Positions 5,285 to 11,096 of a stretch of 11,096 nucleotides of DNA are shown here, piece by piece (the first letter of the stretch is position 1; each line of letters starts with the position of its first letter). Origin of the DNA: DATKWU01 sp964653685 (GTDB lineage Bacteria > Patescibacteriota > Microgenomatia > PFEM01 > JAHIFH01). The translations under genes and the position numbers were made by a program. The stretch spans positions 1 to 11,096 of the forward strand of contig CAZZHA010000019.1 in NCBI GenBank assembly GCA_964653685.1, read 5' to 3'. Under the pieces are notes generated by a model. It ran no database searches and was not told the DNA's origin. It saw nothing but the letters and a program-made list of their open reading frames with translations.

Positions 5285-5298
5285 GACAGAAAACTGTC
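5285..5298 (+). other. Small hairpin between the tRNAs and the orphan gene
   Basis: GACAG (5285-5289) and CTGTC (5294-5298) form a perfect 5-bp stem with an AAAA loop. It may cap the 5' end of the orphan mRNA or help end the tRNA transcript, but it lacks a T-run. Further down, CACCT (5303-5307) could pair with GGGTG (5325-5329) in the ribosome binding site; this is only a suggestion. Confidence 0.4.
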
Positions 5299-5337
5299 TT
5301 AGCACCTATACAATCAGAAGAGAGGGGTGAGACAATA

Positions 5338-5784
5338 ATGAGCTATCCAAGAACCAAACGGCTACTAGCTGTGAGTTGTCTACTTTGGCTTCTCATTGGG
5401 ACTACACTCTCGATAGCGGCTATCTTAGGTCCAATCTTCACCTATCGCAACAACGAGATCAGGCCGATCATCGGCCTCATTATAGCCCTTGTTCTCCTCG
5501 TCATATCATTCGTGTCCATGCCGGATCCTCCTGACGAAAATGACGAAGTCAAAAGGAAACGAGAGAAAATCTCTCACGGGCTGTTCGATTTCGGGTTACT
5601 TCTCTCCGGAGCTAGTTTACTCTGGATTGGAGCAAACATTTGTAATATCAAAGATAAGAGTCTCGTCATGACTTTTGTCATGATAATGACAATTATCTTT
5701 GATTGGGCCTGGGGGTTGCTTTTCACCATCATCACCCTTCGGGTTTGGTGGAAAGATTTCACTGACCCTAAGCGACTAAGCTAA
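5338..5784 (+). CDS. Orphan four-helix membrane protein of unknown function
   Basis: I do not recognise this 148-residue protein. Four hydrophobic segments are visible, at about residues 8-34, 42-60, 81-103 and 109-132. Between the second and third is a charged loop with D-P-P-D-E-N-D-E-V-K-R-K-R-E-K. The C-terminal tail R-V-W-W-K-D-F-T-D-P-K-R is basic and aromatic. It is probably an integral membrane protein; no catalytic motif is seen. The coding call rests on a clear promoter (5252-5280), GGGGTGA seven bases before ATG 5338, an open frame ending just before a strong terminator, and the plausible membrane topology. By hand count 5401-5640 is 114/240 G+C (47.5%), while sampled parts of the operon to its right are well below 40%. 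It lies alone between tRNA-Pro and the opposite-strand ndk. Recent acquisition is possible but unproven. Confidence 0.75.
   Translation: MSYPRTKRLLAVSCLLWLLIGTTLSIAAILGPIFTYRNNEIRPIIGLIIALVLLVISFVSMPDPPDENDEVKRKREKISHGLFDFGLLLSGASLLWIGANICNIKDKSLVMTFVMIMTIIFDWAWGLLFTIITLRVWWKDFTDPKRLS
5649..5701 (+). repeat. Nested inverted repeat inside the orphan gene
   Basis: Outer arms CAAAGATAA (5649-5657) and TTATCTTTG (5693-5701) match over all nine bases. Inside them TCATGAC (5666-5672) and GTCATGA (5677-5683) form a perfect 7-bp hairpin with loop TTTT. A third pair, GATAAT/ATTATC (5682-5687 and 5692-5697), competes with the others. The mRNA could fold here into a two-level stem. Confidence 0.65.
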
Positions 5785-5794
5785 GACAGGGTCT

Positions 5795-5838
5795 GGCCCT
5801 GGCAATCTTTTAAAAGAGAGCCAGGGTCTCATTCTTTC
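5795..5838 (+). terminator. Intrinsic terminator of the orphan gene
   Basis: GGCCCTGGC (5795-5803) pairs with GCCAGGGTC (5820-5828) over nine positions with one G-U. Inside it TCTT/AAGA adds a short upper stem around TTAA. The tail TCATTCTTTC is T-rich but not a clean run. It starts 11 bases after the orphan stop codon. It also lies between two convergent genes. On the minus strand no T-run follows, so service to ndk is doubtful. CAGGGTCT is repeated at 5788 and 5822 and offers a rival fold. Confidence 0.65.
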
Positions 5839-5889
5839 TAGGAATAAATTATTTTAAAATAGATTTACTTTTCGAAGATTAAACTTTAA

Positions 5890-6465
5890 TTAAAACATCA
5901 CTTCTTCTTCAGAGCGTTTGTAGTCATAGATTTCCTCTTCCCGAAACCAAAGTTGGCGTTCAAATTTAGCTTCCCTAGCATCGCCTGAAGCATGAATCAA
6001 GTTCTTAGTTGATCGTTTTTGAGTATCAGCAAACATGGCCGAATCAAAAGAATAATCACCTCTAATAGTTCCTGGTGGGGCTGAAGCCGGAAAGGTTGAA
6101 CCGACAATCTTCCTAATAATTTCAACAGCGCTTGGACCCTGCCAAAGCAAGGCAATCACCGGACCAGAAGAAAGAAATTCCATATTCCACTCTCTAACCA
6201 GTTTACCAATCTCCAAAGGATTCTTAGTTCCTAACTCTTCCTTAGGATCCTTACCATATTTTTTATAAGACTCTAGGGTTTTCTCACCAACACTGATTAA
6301 ATAAGCCTTTTTATTAGTATAGTGTTTACCGACAACATCTTTATCCACCCAAATCATCTTCATGGCAATTAATTTCAAACCCGCTCTTTCAAAACGGCGA
6401 ATAATTTCACCGACCAGTCCCCTTTTAACTCCATCGGGTTTAATCAAAACCACACTCTCTTCCAT
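5890..6465 (-). CDS. ndk: Nucleoside diphosphate kinase, long form
   Basis: This cytoplasmic enzyme transfers the gamma-phosphate between nucleoside triphosphates and diphosphates through a phosphohistidine. The N terminus E-E-S-V-V-L-I-K-P-D-G-V-K-R-G holds the conserved Lys-Pro-Asp (9-11). S-S-G-P-V (99-103), the A-P-P-G-T-I-R-G-D-Y region (129-138) and N-L-I-H-A-S-G-D (155-162) with active-site His158 follow. It has 191 residues against about 140-150 for standard enzymes. Most of the surplus is an insertion at about residues 56-86, before the S-G-P motif, plus a longer acidic C-terminal tail. Similar long forms are, to my knowledge, seen in archaeal and CPR relatives. The ATG follows directly on the TAA of the M16 gene with no gap, so translation is probably coupled. 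Confidence 0.93.
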   Translation of the reverse strand: MEESVVLIKPDGVKRGLVGEIIRRFERAGLKLIAMKMIWVDKDVVGKHYTNKKAYLISVGEKTLESYKKYGKDPKEELGTKNPLEIGKLVREWNMEFLSSGPVIALLWQGPSAVEIIRKIVGSTFPASAPPGTIRGDYSFDSAMFADTQKRSTKNLIHASGDAREAKFERQLWFREEEIYDYKRSEEEVMF

Positions 6466-7743
6466 TTATCTCTTGCCTCTTAAAAGCTTTTTAAAACGAG
6501 ATTCATCTTTGTAAGGACCAATCAAAGCCAAATTAAGTTTTTCAGGCTTAAAAACGTCTTTAGCCACTCGCTGAACATCAGCCACACTTACTTGGTCAAT
6601 CAATCTCATTGTCTCTTCAGGCGTTCGAATCTTTTTTTCCAAAAGGAGCTGGGCTGCGTACCGGGAAGCGACATTATAAGAGTCTTCTAAAGCCAGAGTC
6701 ATCTTGCCTTTTAAAAACTCTTTGGCTTTTTTTAACTCCTTTGAAGAAACTGGCTTTTCTTTTAGCTTCCAAAACTCATTAAGCGTCACCTTAATCGCTT
6801 CATCAACGCTCTTTAGTCTAACTCCTTCCCTAGCTAAAAGATAGCCACTATCAGTGTAAAAATCAAGATCACTGTAACTGTAATAAGCCAAACCCCGTCT
6901 TTCCCTAATCTGAATAAAAAGCCGAGAACTCATCCCTCTTCCCAATATCGTTGATAAAACGCCGAGAACAAATCTATCAGGATGAAGATACCAATAACCA
7001 GGCACCCCCAAACAAAAATGGGCTTGTTCGGTTTTCTTATAAACTAACTTGGTTTTTGCTTTCTTTTGATCTATTTTGATAATTTTTGGAGTACTTTTAC
7101 CTTTTTTCTTTAATGGACCAAAATATTGCCTAAATAAAGATTTTGTTTGAGTCTGATTAATTTTCCCAGCCACGGCAACAATCACGTTTTTAGGAAAATA
7201 AAACCGATTAATATATCTAAGAAAATCGTCTCGATTAATACCTTTGATGTTTTTTTTCTTACCGATAACTTCCCAACCCATGGGATTATTGCCGTAAATA
7301 AGTCTAATAAAGGCTTCTAAGGACCTTAAATTAGGCATATCCTTGCGCATATTGATTTCCTCAGTAATAACGCCCTTTTCTCTTTCAATTTCTTTTTCTT
7401 GAAAAAGAGAATTTAAAACCATGTCTGAAAGGATATCAAAAGCCAGTTTTTGGTGTTTTACTGCTAACTTAACGTAATAACCAGTTAATTCCTTATCAGT
7501 AAAGGCATTAAACTCGCTCCCAAGGGCATCTAATTCTGAAGAAATTGCTAAAGACGAAGGTCTTTTCTTGGTCCCTTTAAAAGCCATGTGTTCAATAAAA
7601 TGAAAAAGGCCATTAACCGCTTTAGTTTCGTAACGACTGCCCGCTCCCACTCCAACCATCACTGTCACTGACTCCAATTGAGGCATGGGAATGGTAATTA
7701 AACGAAGACCATTTTTCAAAGTGGTTAATTGATGTTGATACAT
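6466..7743 (-). CDS. M16-family zinc peptidase (processing-peptidase-like)
   Basis: The product has 425 residues, one full M16B-type subunit with two homologous halves. The inverted zinc motif H-F-I-E-H is at 48-52, with the third ligand predicted as Glu128 in V-I-T-E-E-I, the usual 76 residues downstream. The second half carries the R-E-R-R-G-L-A-Y-Y-S-Y substrate-binding signature (about 278-288). Relatives are bacterial PqqL/YmxG-like peptidases and the beta subunit of mitochondrial processing peptidase. Since the HxxEH site is intact it should be active, possibly as a homodimer. No signal peptide is seen, so it is probably cytoplasmic; its substrate is unknown. Its start overlaps the argS stop by one base (TAATG), and its stop abuts ndk. 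Confidence 0.92.
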   Translation of the reverse strand: MYQHQLTTLKNGLRLITIPMPQLESVTVMVGVGAGSRYETKAVNGLFHFIEHMAFKGTKKRPSSLAISSELDALGSEFNAFTDKELTGYYVKLAVKHQKLAFDILSDMVLNSLFQEKEIEREKGVITEEINMRKDMPNLRSLEAFIRLIYGNNPMGWEVIGKKKNIKGINRDDFLRYINRFYFPKNVIVAVAGKINQTQTKSLFRQYFGPLKKKGKSTPKIIKIDQKKAKTKLVYKKTEQAHFCLGVPGYWYLHPDRFVLGVLSTILGRGMSSRLFIQIRERRGLAYYSYSDLDFYTDSGYLLAREGVRLKSVDEAIKVTLNEFWKLKEKPVSSKELKKAKEFLKGKMTLALEDSYNVASRYAAQLLLEKKIRTPEETMRLIDQVSVADVQRVAKDVFKPEKLNLALIGPYKDESRFKKLLRGKR

Positions 7744-9485
7744 TACATTCTTTCTGGAACCTCAATTCCTAGAAGATAAAGTCCATTTTTAATTATTTGA
7801 GCCACCGCTGCCGTTAAAGCCAAACGGAAATTTTTTAAATCTTCACTCCCCGCTTTTAAAATCGACTGTTGGTGATAAAACAGATTGTATTTCTGAGCCA
7901 AATCAAAAAGAAAATTACAAACTAGATTAGGGGCGAAATTTTCGCCTGCCTCCTGAACAAGATTAGGATACTTATAAATGGTTCTTAATAAAGCCTTTTC
8001 CTCAGGTTTTAATTGAGGTATTTTTTCAGCTAGAGGTGTTGAGTCGTTCCCAGCCTTTCTCAAAACACTTTGACAACGAGCGTAAGTATATTGAAGATAA
8101 GGCGCGGAATCACCCTCAATATTTATCGACTCTTTTATATCAAACTGTATTTCACTATTTGGACTGAATTTCAAAATCGAATATTTGACCGCTCCCACGG
8201 TCACCATCTCAGCCACCTTTTTCTTTTGAGTTTTATTCAAATTCTTGTTTTCTTTAAGAATTTTTTCAATTTCTTTTTTAACTTCAGCTAAAAGCCAATT
8301 AATTTCCACTAAAGTACCCATTCGAGAAGACATCTTGCCTTTCTTCAAACGCACCCAACCATAACTAAGATGTTTTTCTTTATTAGCTGCTTGAGGAATC
8401 ACTTGTTCAAGGGCCTTAAAAATAACTTCAAAATAGCCTTTTTGTTCTGGTCCGACGACATGAATACACTGGTCGACTTTAAATTCAGAAAATTGTAATT
8501 TAGCCAAGGCCATATCTTTAGCTTCATAAGTAGGTAAACCGTTTTGGGTAATAAAAACCCGATTGTGAAGACCGTGTTTCTCTCCAGGAAAAATAATGGC
8601 GCCTTCGCTTTTCTTAAAAACTCCTTTCTTCAGATTAGCCAAAACCAATTTCTTCCCTGGTTCAGCCACTTCACTTTCAAAATAAAAGCGATCAAAATGA
8701 GTATTGAGACGCTGATAAATTTCTTTGAAATAAGCCAAACTCCATTCTTTTGTCTTTTGCCATAATTTCCTTGACTGAGGCTCCTTTTGATAAAGTTTTT
8801 GATTAATTTCATCAATTTCCTTTTTGGCCTTTTTACTTTCCTCATAAGCCTGATTTCCCTTAGTATAAGCCTTACCCAAAAAATCAATCTTCGTTTCCAA
8901 CTTCTTCATTGGCCTTATTCCTAATTTTTTAACGCCCCAAAGACACTTAGCGACATGGAGACCAATATCTCCCTGGTAATTAGTCCGGTAAACCAAATAA
9001 CCCAAGGTCTCATAAAAGCGAGCCAAACTCTCGCCCAAGCTAGTGGTTCTTAGATGACCAATATGAAATTGTTTATGAGTGTTAGGATGAGCGAATTCGA
9101 ACATTATTCCTTTTTTCTTGCCAAGACCAGAAGAGCCATACTTCTCTTTTGCCTTCAAAACTTTTTTTACTTCCTCAAAAAGAACCTCATCTTTAAGCCA
9201 AATATTGATAAAGCCAGCCCCTTTAATTTCAATCTTGGCAAGGTATTCTGGCAAACCCAAACCGCGAAAAGTATTAACAATTTGGTTAGCTAGATCAAAG
9301 GGAGTGGGAATATCTTTTTTCTTTAGCCGTAAAGCAATGTTCGTAGAATAATCACCATGTTCTGGATTAGCAGGATGTTCAAACTCCAAATCCTTATCAG
9401 CAATCTTCAACTTTTTTAAAGCCTTAGAAAAATCTTTTTTTAATTGATTCTGAAACATCTTATTGAGTATACCAAGTTTCGCCAT
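7743..9485 (-). CDS. argS: Arginyl-tRNA synthetase
   Basis: This class I synthetase charges tRNA-Arg with arginine using ATP. It has 580 residues, close to E. coli ArgS (577). The N-terminal Add-1 domain runs to about residue 115, with E-H-G-D-Y-S-T-N. The catalytic core carries H-I-G-H-L-R (141-146) and the D-Q-C-I-H-V-V-G region, with a KMSKS counterpart K-M-S-S-R (384-388). The C-terminal DALR anticodon-binding domain starts near S-A-P-Y-L-Q-Y-T-Y-A-R (460-470). ATG 9485 has GAGG nine bases upstream and overlaps the previous gene by 26 bases. ATG 9458 gives M-F-Q-N-Q-L-K-K-D-F, a more family-like N terminus, one base after the previous stop, but without a binding site. Either start is possible. 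A 1-base overlap (TAATG) links it to the M16 gene. Confidence 0.95.
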   Translation of the reverse strand: MAKLGILNKMFQNQLKKDFSKALKKLKIADKDLEFEHPANPEHGDYSTNIALRLKKKDIPTPFDLANQIVNTFRGLGLPEYLAKIEIKGAGFINIWLKDEVLFEEVKKVLKAKEKYGSSGLGKKKGIMFEFAHPNTHKQFHIGHLRTTSLGESLARFYETLGYLVYRTNYQGDIGLHVAKCLWGVKKLGIRPMKKLETKIDFLGKAYTKGNQAYEESKKAKKEIDEINQKLYQKEPQSRKLWQKTKEWSLAYFKEIYQRLNTHFDRFYFESEVAEPGKKLVLANLKKGVFKKSEGAIIFPGEKHGLHNRVFITQNGLPTYEAKDMALAKLQFSEFKVDQCIHVVGPEQKGYFEVIFKALEQVIPQAANKEKHLSYGWVRLKKGKMSSRMGTLVEINWLLAEVKKEIEKILKENKNLNKTQKKKVAEMVTVGAVKYSILKFSPNSEIQFDIKESINIEGDSAPYLQYTYARCQSVLRKAGNDSTPLAEKIPQLKPEEKALLRTIYKYPNLVQEAGENFAPNLVCNFLFDLAQKYNLFYHQQSILKAGSEDLKNFRLALTAAVAQIIKNGLYLLGIEVPERM

Positions 9486-10299
9486 TACTCACAACCTCGA
9501 TTTCTCCCTCCTGGTCAGTTCTCAATAACTCAACCCCCGCCTGATTCAACTTCTCAATTACTTCTTGAGTGGGATGACCAAAGGAATTTTTACCAACAGA
9601 AATAATCGCTAATTCCGGACGAGACTTTTCTAAAAATTCTTCACTCGTTGAATATTTACTCCCATGATGAGCCACCTTCAAAATCTCAATGTCATCCAAA
9701 TCCAATTGACTCTCAACTTTGGTTGAAATATCGCCGGTTAAAAGAGCTTCAAATTGACCATAAGCTAATTCAAAAACAAGAGACGTATCATTAACTTCTC
9801 CTTCCGCATTTACCCCTAAAACTTTTTCTTGATGCTGAGGCCATAAAAAACTTAAGACCAAAGAATTAGCCTTTATCCTATCACCAGCCTTAGGAAAATA
9901 AACAGAGGCTTTTTCAGCTAAAACGGCTGCCTGAAATTCTTTAAAAACCGCCGAATCCTTACCAACTGAGTTAATAACAAACTGCCTCACATTGTATCTT
10001 TCAATCACATCAATCAAACCAGTAATATGGTCTGATTCTGGATGAGTGGCAATTACCATCTCAATTTCTCGATCCCAAAAAGGCAAATGATGAGACAGAC
10101 AACCTAAAACCCGCTGATCTGGACCGCCATCAATCAAAATCTGATTAGATCCCTGGTAAATCAGAGTCGCATCTCCTTGACCCACATCACAAAAAACCAA
10201 ATGCAACTGATTATCAGGTAAGCTAAGAATGGCTGACCAAATTAAACCAATAATTAAAACCAAACTAATTAAAATAATCTTGGCTCTGTTAATTTCCAT
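9460..10299 (-). CDS. ComEC-type metallo-beta-lactamase domain protein, stand-alone
   Basis: From ATG 10299 the product has 279 residues: a membrane helix (about 6-27) and then a metallo-beta-lactamase fold like the C-terminal domain of ComEC/Rec2. Motifs are F-C-D-V-G-Q-G-D-A (36-44), I-L-I-D-G-G-P-D (54-61), the metal motif H-P-E-S-D-H (86-91), N-D-T-S-L (170-174), L-L-T-G-D (186-190), A-H-H-G-S (210-214) and G-H-P (241-243). All key metal-site residues appear present. In ComEC this domain is thought to degrade the non-transported DNA strand outside the membrane. Here it is a separate gene overlapping the channel gene by 31 bases in the -1 frame. The open frame reaches further up to 10359, but that part lies inside the neighbour, and ATG 10299 has GGAAG upstream. 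Confidence 0.85.
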   Translation of the reverse strand: MEINRAKIILISLVLIIGLIWSAILSLPDNQLHLVFCDVGQGDATLIYQGSNQILIDGGPDQRVLGCLSHHLPFWDREIEMVIATHPESDHITGLIDVIERYNVRQFVINSVGKDSAVFKEFQAAVLAEKASVYFPKAGDRIKANSLVLSFLWPQHQEKVLGVNAEGEVNDTSLVFELAYGQFEALLTGDISTKVESQLDLDDIEILKVAHHGSKYSTSEEFLEKSRPELAIISVGKNSFGHPTQEVIEKLNQAGVELLRTDQEGEIEVVSNGETWYTQ

Positions 10300-11096
10300 T
10301 TCTTCTTCCACTGCCAATAAAGAATCATCCCTAAAACAAAATAATAACCAAGGGCCCACCAGAAAGATAGTCTATCTATATCAAAATTAATCCAACCCAA
10401 TCCCCCAAAAAACTCAATTAATCTAACAAAATAAGTGAGAGGTAACCATAATAACCAACTTAGCACTTGAGCAATTGGTCTGCTAACAAGACCAAAAAGA
10501 ACCACAACTCCGCCTAAATTCATGAGCAGCGGAATTAGCGGCAAAACCAAGGCATTGATAAGGGGTGACAACCAACTAAGATTACCAAAGTTTGCCAAAA
10601 TAATAGGCATCACTCCTATCTGAGCCGCCAAAGTGGTAGCCAAATTATCACCGACTAGAGGTAAACGAAGAAATCTAACTTCTTTCAGGAGAGGCTGAAT
10701 TAAAAGAATCCCAGTTGTGGCCATTAAAGAGAGTTGAAAACCTATATCAAAAAGTATCAAAGGTGATAAAAATAGCATAATAATAGCTGTAATAATCAAA
10801 GTAATTAAACCATCACTCATTCTCCCTAAATATTTGGCGGTATAAGCCAAACCCGCCATAATCGCGGCCCGAACCACTGGCGGCTCGGCCCCCACCATTA
10901 AGGTGTAAAACAAAACGCCTAAAAAAGCGACCACTAAAGCTTTTTTTCTGTTCATCAACCAAACTAAAAAAGAAACTAGGAAGCCAGCAATCACCGAAAG
11001 ATTGTAACCAGAGGCAACAATAATATGAAGTGTGCCTGTATTCCGCAAATTATTCAGGAAATTTTCAGGCATTTCTTTTTTAACTCCTAAAAGAAT
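10269..11096 (-). CDS. comEC: ComEC/Rec2 DNA-uptake channel, competence domain only (5' end outside window)
   Basis: This polytopic membrane protein would form the inner-membrane channel for single-stranded DNA in natural transformation. The first in-window ATG is at 11072, but the frame stays open to the edge. The residues before it, I-L-L-G-V-K-K-E, match the conserved stretch that precedes T-G-T-L-H-I-I-V-A-S-G-Y-N in ComEC, so the gene is partial here. The visible 276 residues hold the competence domain with many hydrophobic helices. Recognisable motifs are P-P-V-V-R-A-A-I-M-A (the family's conserved P-x-x-R-A segment) and F-D-I-G-F-Q-L-S-L-M-A-T-T-G-I. It ends in W-Q-W-K-K-K-W-K-L-T-E-P-R-L-F without the usual beta-lactamase-like domain, which is the next gene. 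The N-terminal part cannot be judged. Confidence 0.88.
   Translation of the reverse strand: MLLGVKKEMPENFLNNLRNTGTLHIIVASGYNLSVIAGFLVSFLVWLMNRKKALVVAFLGVLFYTLMVGAEPPVVRAAIMAGLAYTAKYLGRMSDGLITLIITAIIMLFLSPLILFDIGFQLSLMATTGILLIQPLLKEVRFLRLPLVGDNLATTLAAQIGVMPIILANFGNLSWLSPLINALVLPLIPLLMNLGGVVVLFGLVSRPIAQVLSWLLWLPLTYFVRLIEFFGGLGWINFDIDRLSFWWALGYYFVLGMILYWQWKKKWKLTEPRLF

Noticed and set aside
2590..5290. Similar words CCCCTTAAACTATA (about 2591) and CCCCTAAACTATA (5271)
   Set aside because: They differ by one base insertion, are short and AT-rich, and share no context; chance is enough to explain them.
5234..5838. tRNA-Pro 3' end as an attachment site of an integrated element carrying the orphan gene
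   Set aside because: No second copy of the tRNA 3' end and no integrase is seen in the window.
8070..9351. Plus- and minus-strand frames inside argS
   Set aside because: These are shadows of argS, with low-complexity Phe/Lys-rich translations and no domains.
10300..10359. GTG 10359 as start of the beta-lactamase-like protein
   Set aside because: The added residues lie wholly inside the comEC coding region and are not family-like; ATG 10299 gives a clean membrane anchor.
1..11096. CRISPR array, insertion sequence or phage genes
   Set aside because: No regularly spaced repeats, transposase, integrase or terminal inverted repeats were seen.

Overview
The window looks like chromosomal DNA of a Patescibacteria/CPR bacterium, probably close to the Microgenomates. 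This is inferred from gene style, not from a search. The signs are a lysine-rich AT-leaning proteome, a PEGA plus beta-propeller lipid-anchor-like protein, a long-form nucleoside diphosphate kinase, a ComEC of the H-I-I-V-A-S-G-Y-N type, very tight gene overlaps, and tRNAs without encoded CCA. TGA is used as a stop (rplL, tagA), so the UGA-glycine code of Gracilibacteria/SR1 does not apply.

Left part (1-1459, + strand): a near-consensus promoter drives an L10-type autoregulatory leader, then rplJ and rplL (ribosomal stalk). The leader ends in a hairpin plus seven T that touches the rplJ ATG and buries its ribosome binding site. This suggests attenuation of transcription and blocking of translation by one element. 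A small excisionase/MerR-type winged-helix gene with its own promoter follows.

Middle left (1478-3751, - strand): a WecG/TagA/CpsF glycosyltransferase and mreB, both cell-envelope functions. They are separated by a 489-base AT-rich gap that carries duplicated A/T hairpins and short direct repeats. Divergent from mreB is a membrane-anchored PEGA/beta-propeller protein (3886-5076, +). The promoters predicted for this divergent pair leave almost no 5' leader.

Middle (5085-5838, +): tRNA-Arg(CCT) and tRNA-Pro(CGG) lie one base apart. They are followed by a self-contained cassette with promoter, leader hairpin, good ribosome binding site, a four-helix membrane protein of unknown function, and a strong hairpin terminator.

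Right part (5890-11096, - strand): one compact operon read from right to left. It holds comEC (cut by the window edge and lacking its beta-lactamase-like domain), a separate ComEC-type metallo-beta-lactamase gene, argS, an M16 zinc protease and ndk. Neighbouring genes overlap by 31, 26 and 1 bases and then abut, which points to translational coupling. DNA uptake, arginyl-tRNA charging, proteolysis and nucleotide balance are thus co-transcribed, with no obvious pathway link.
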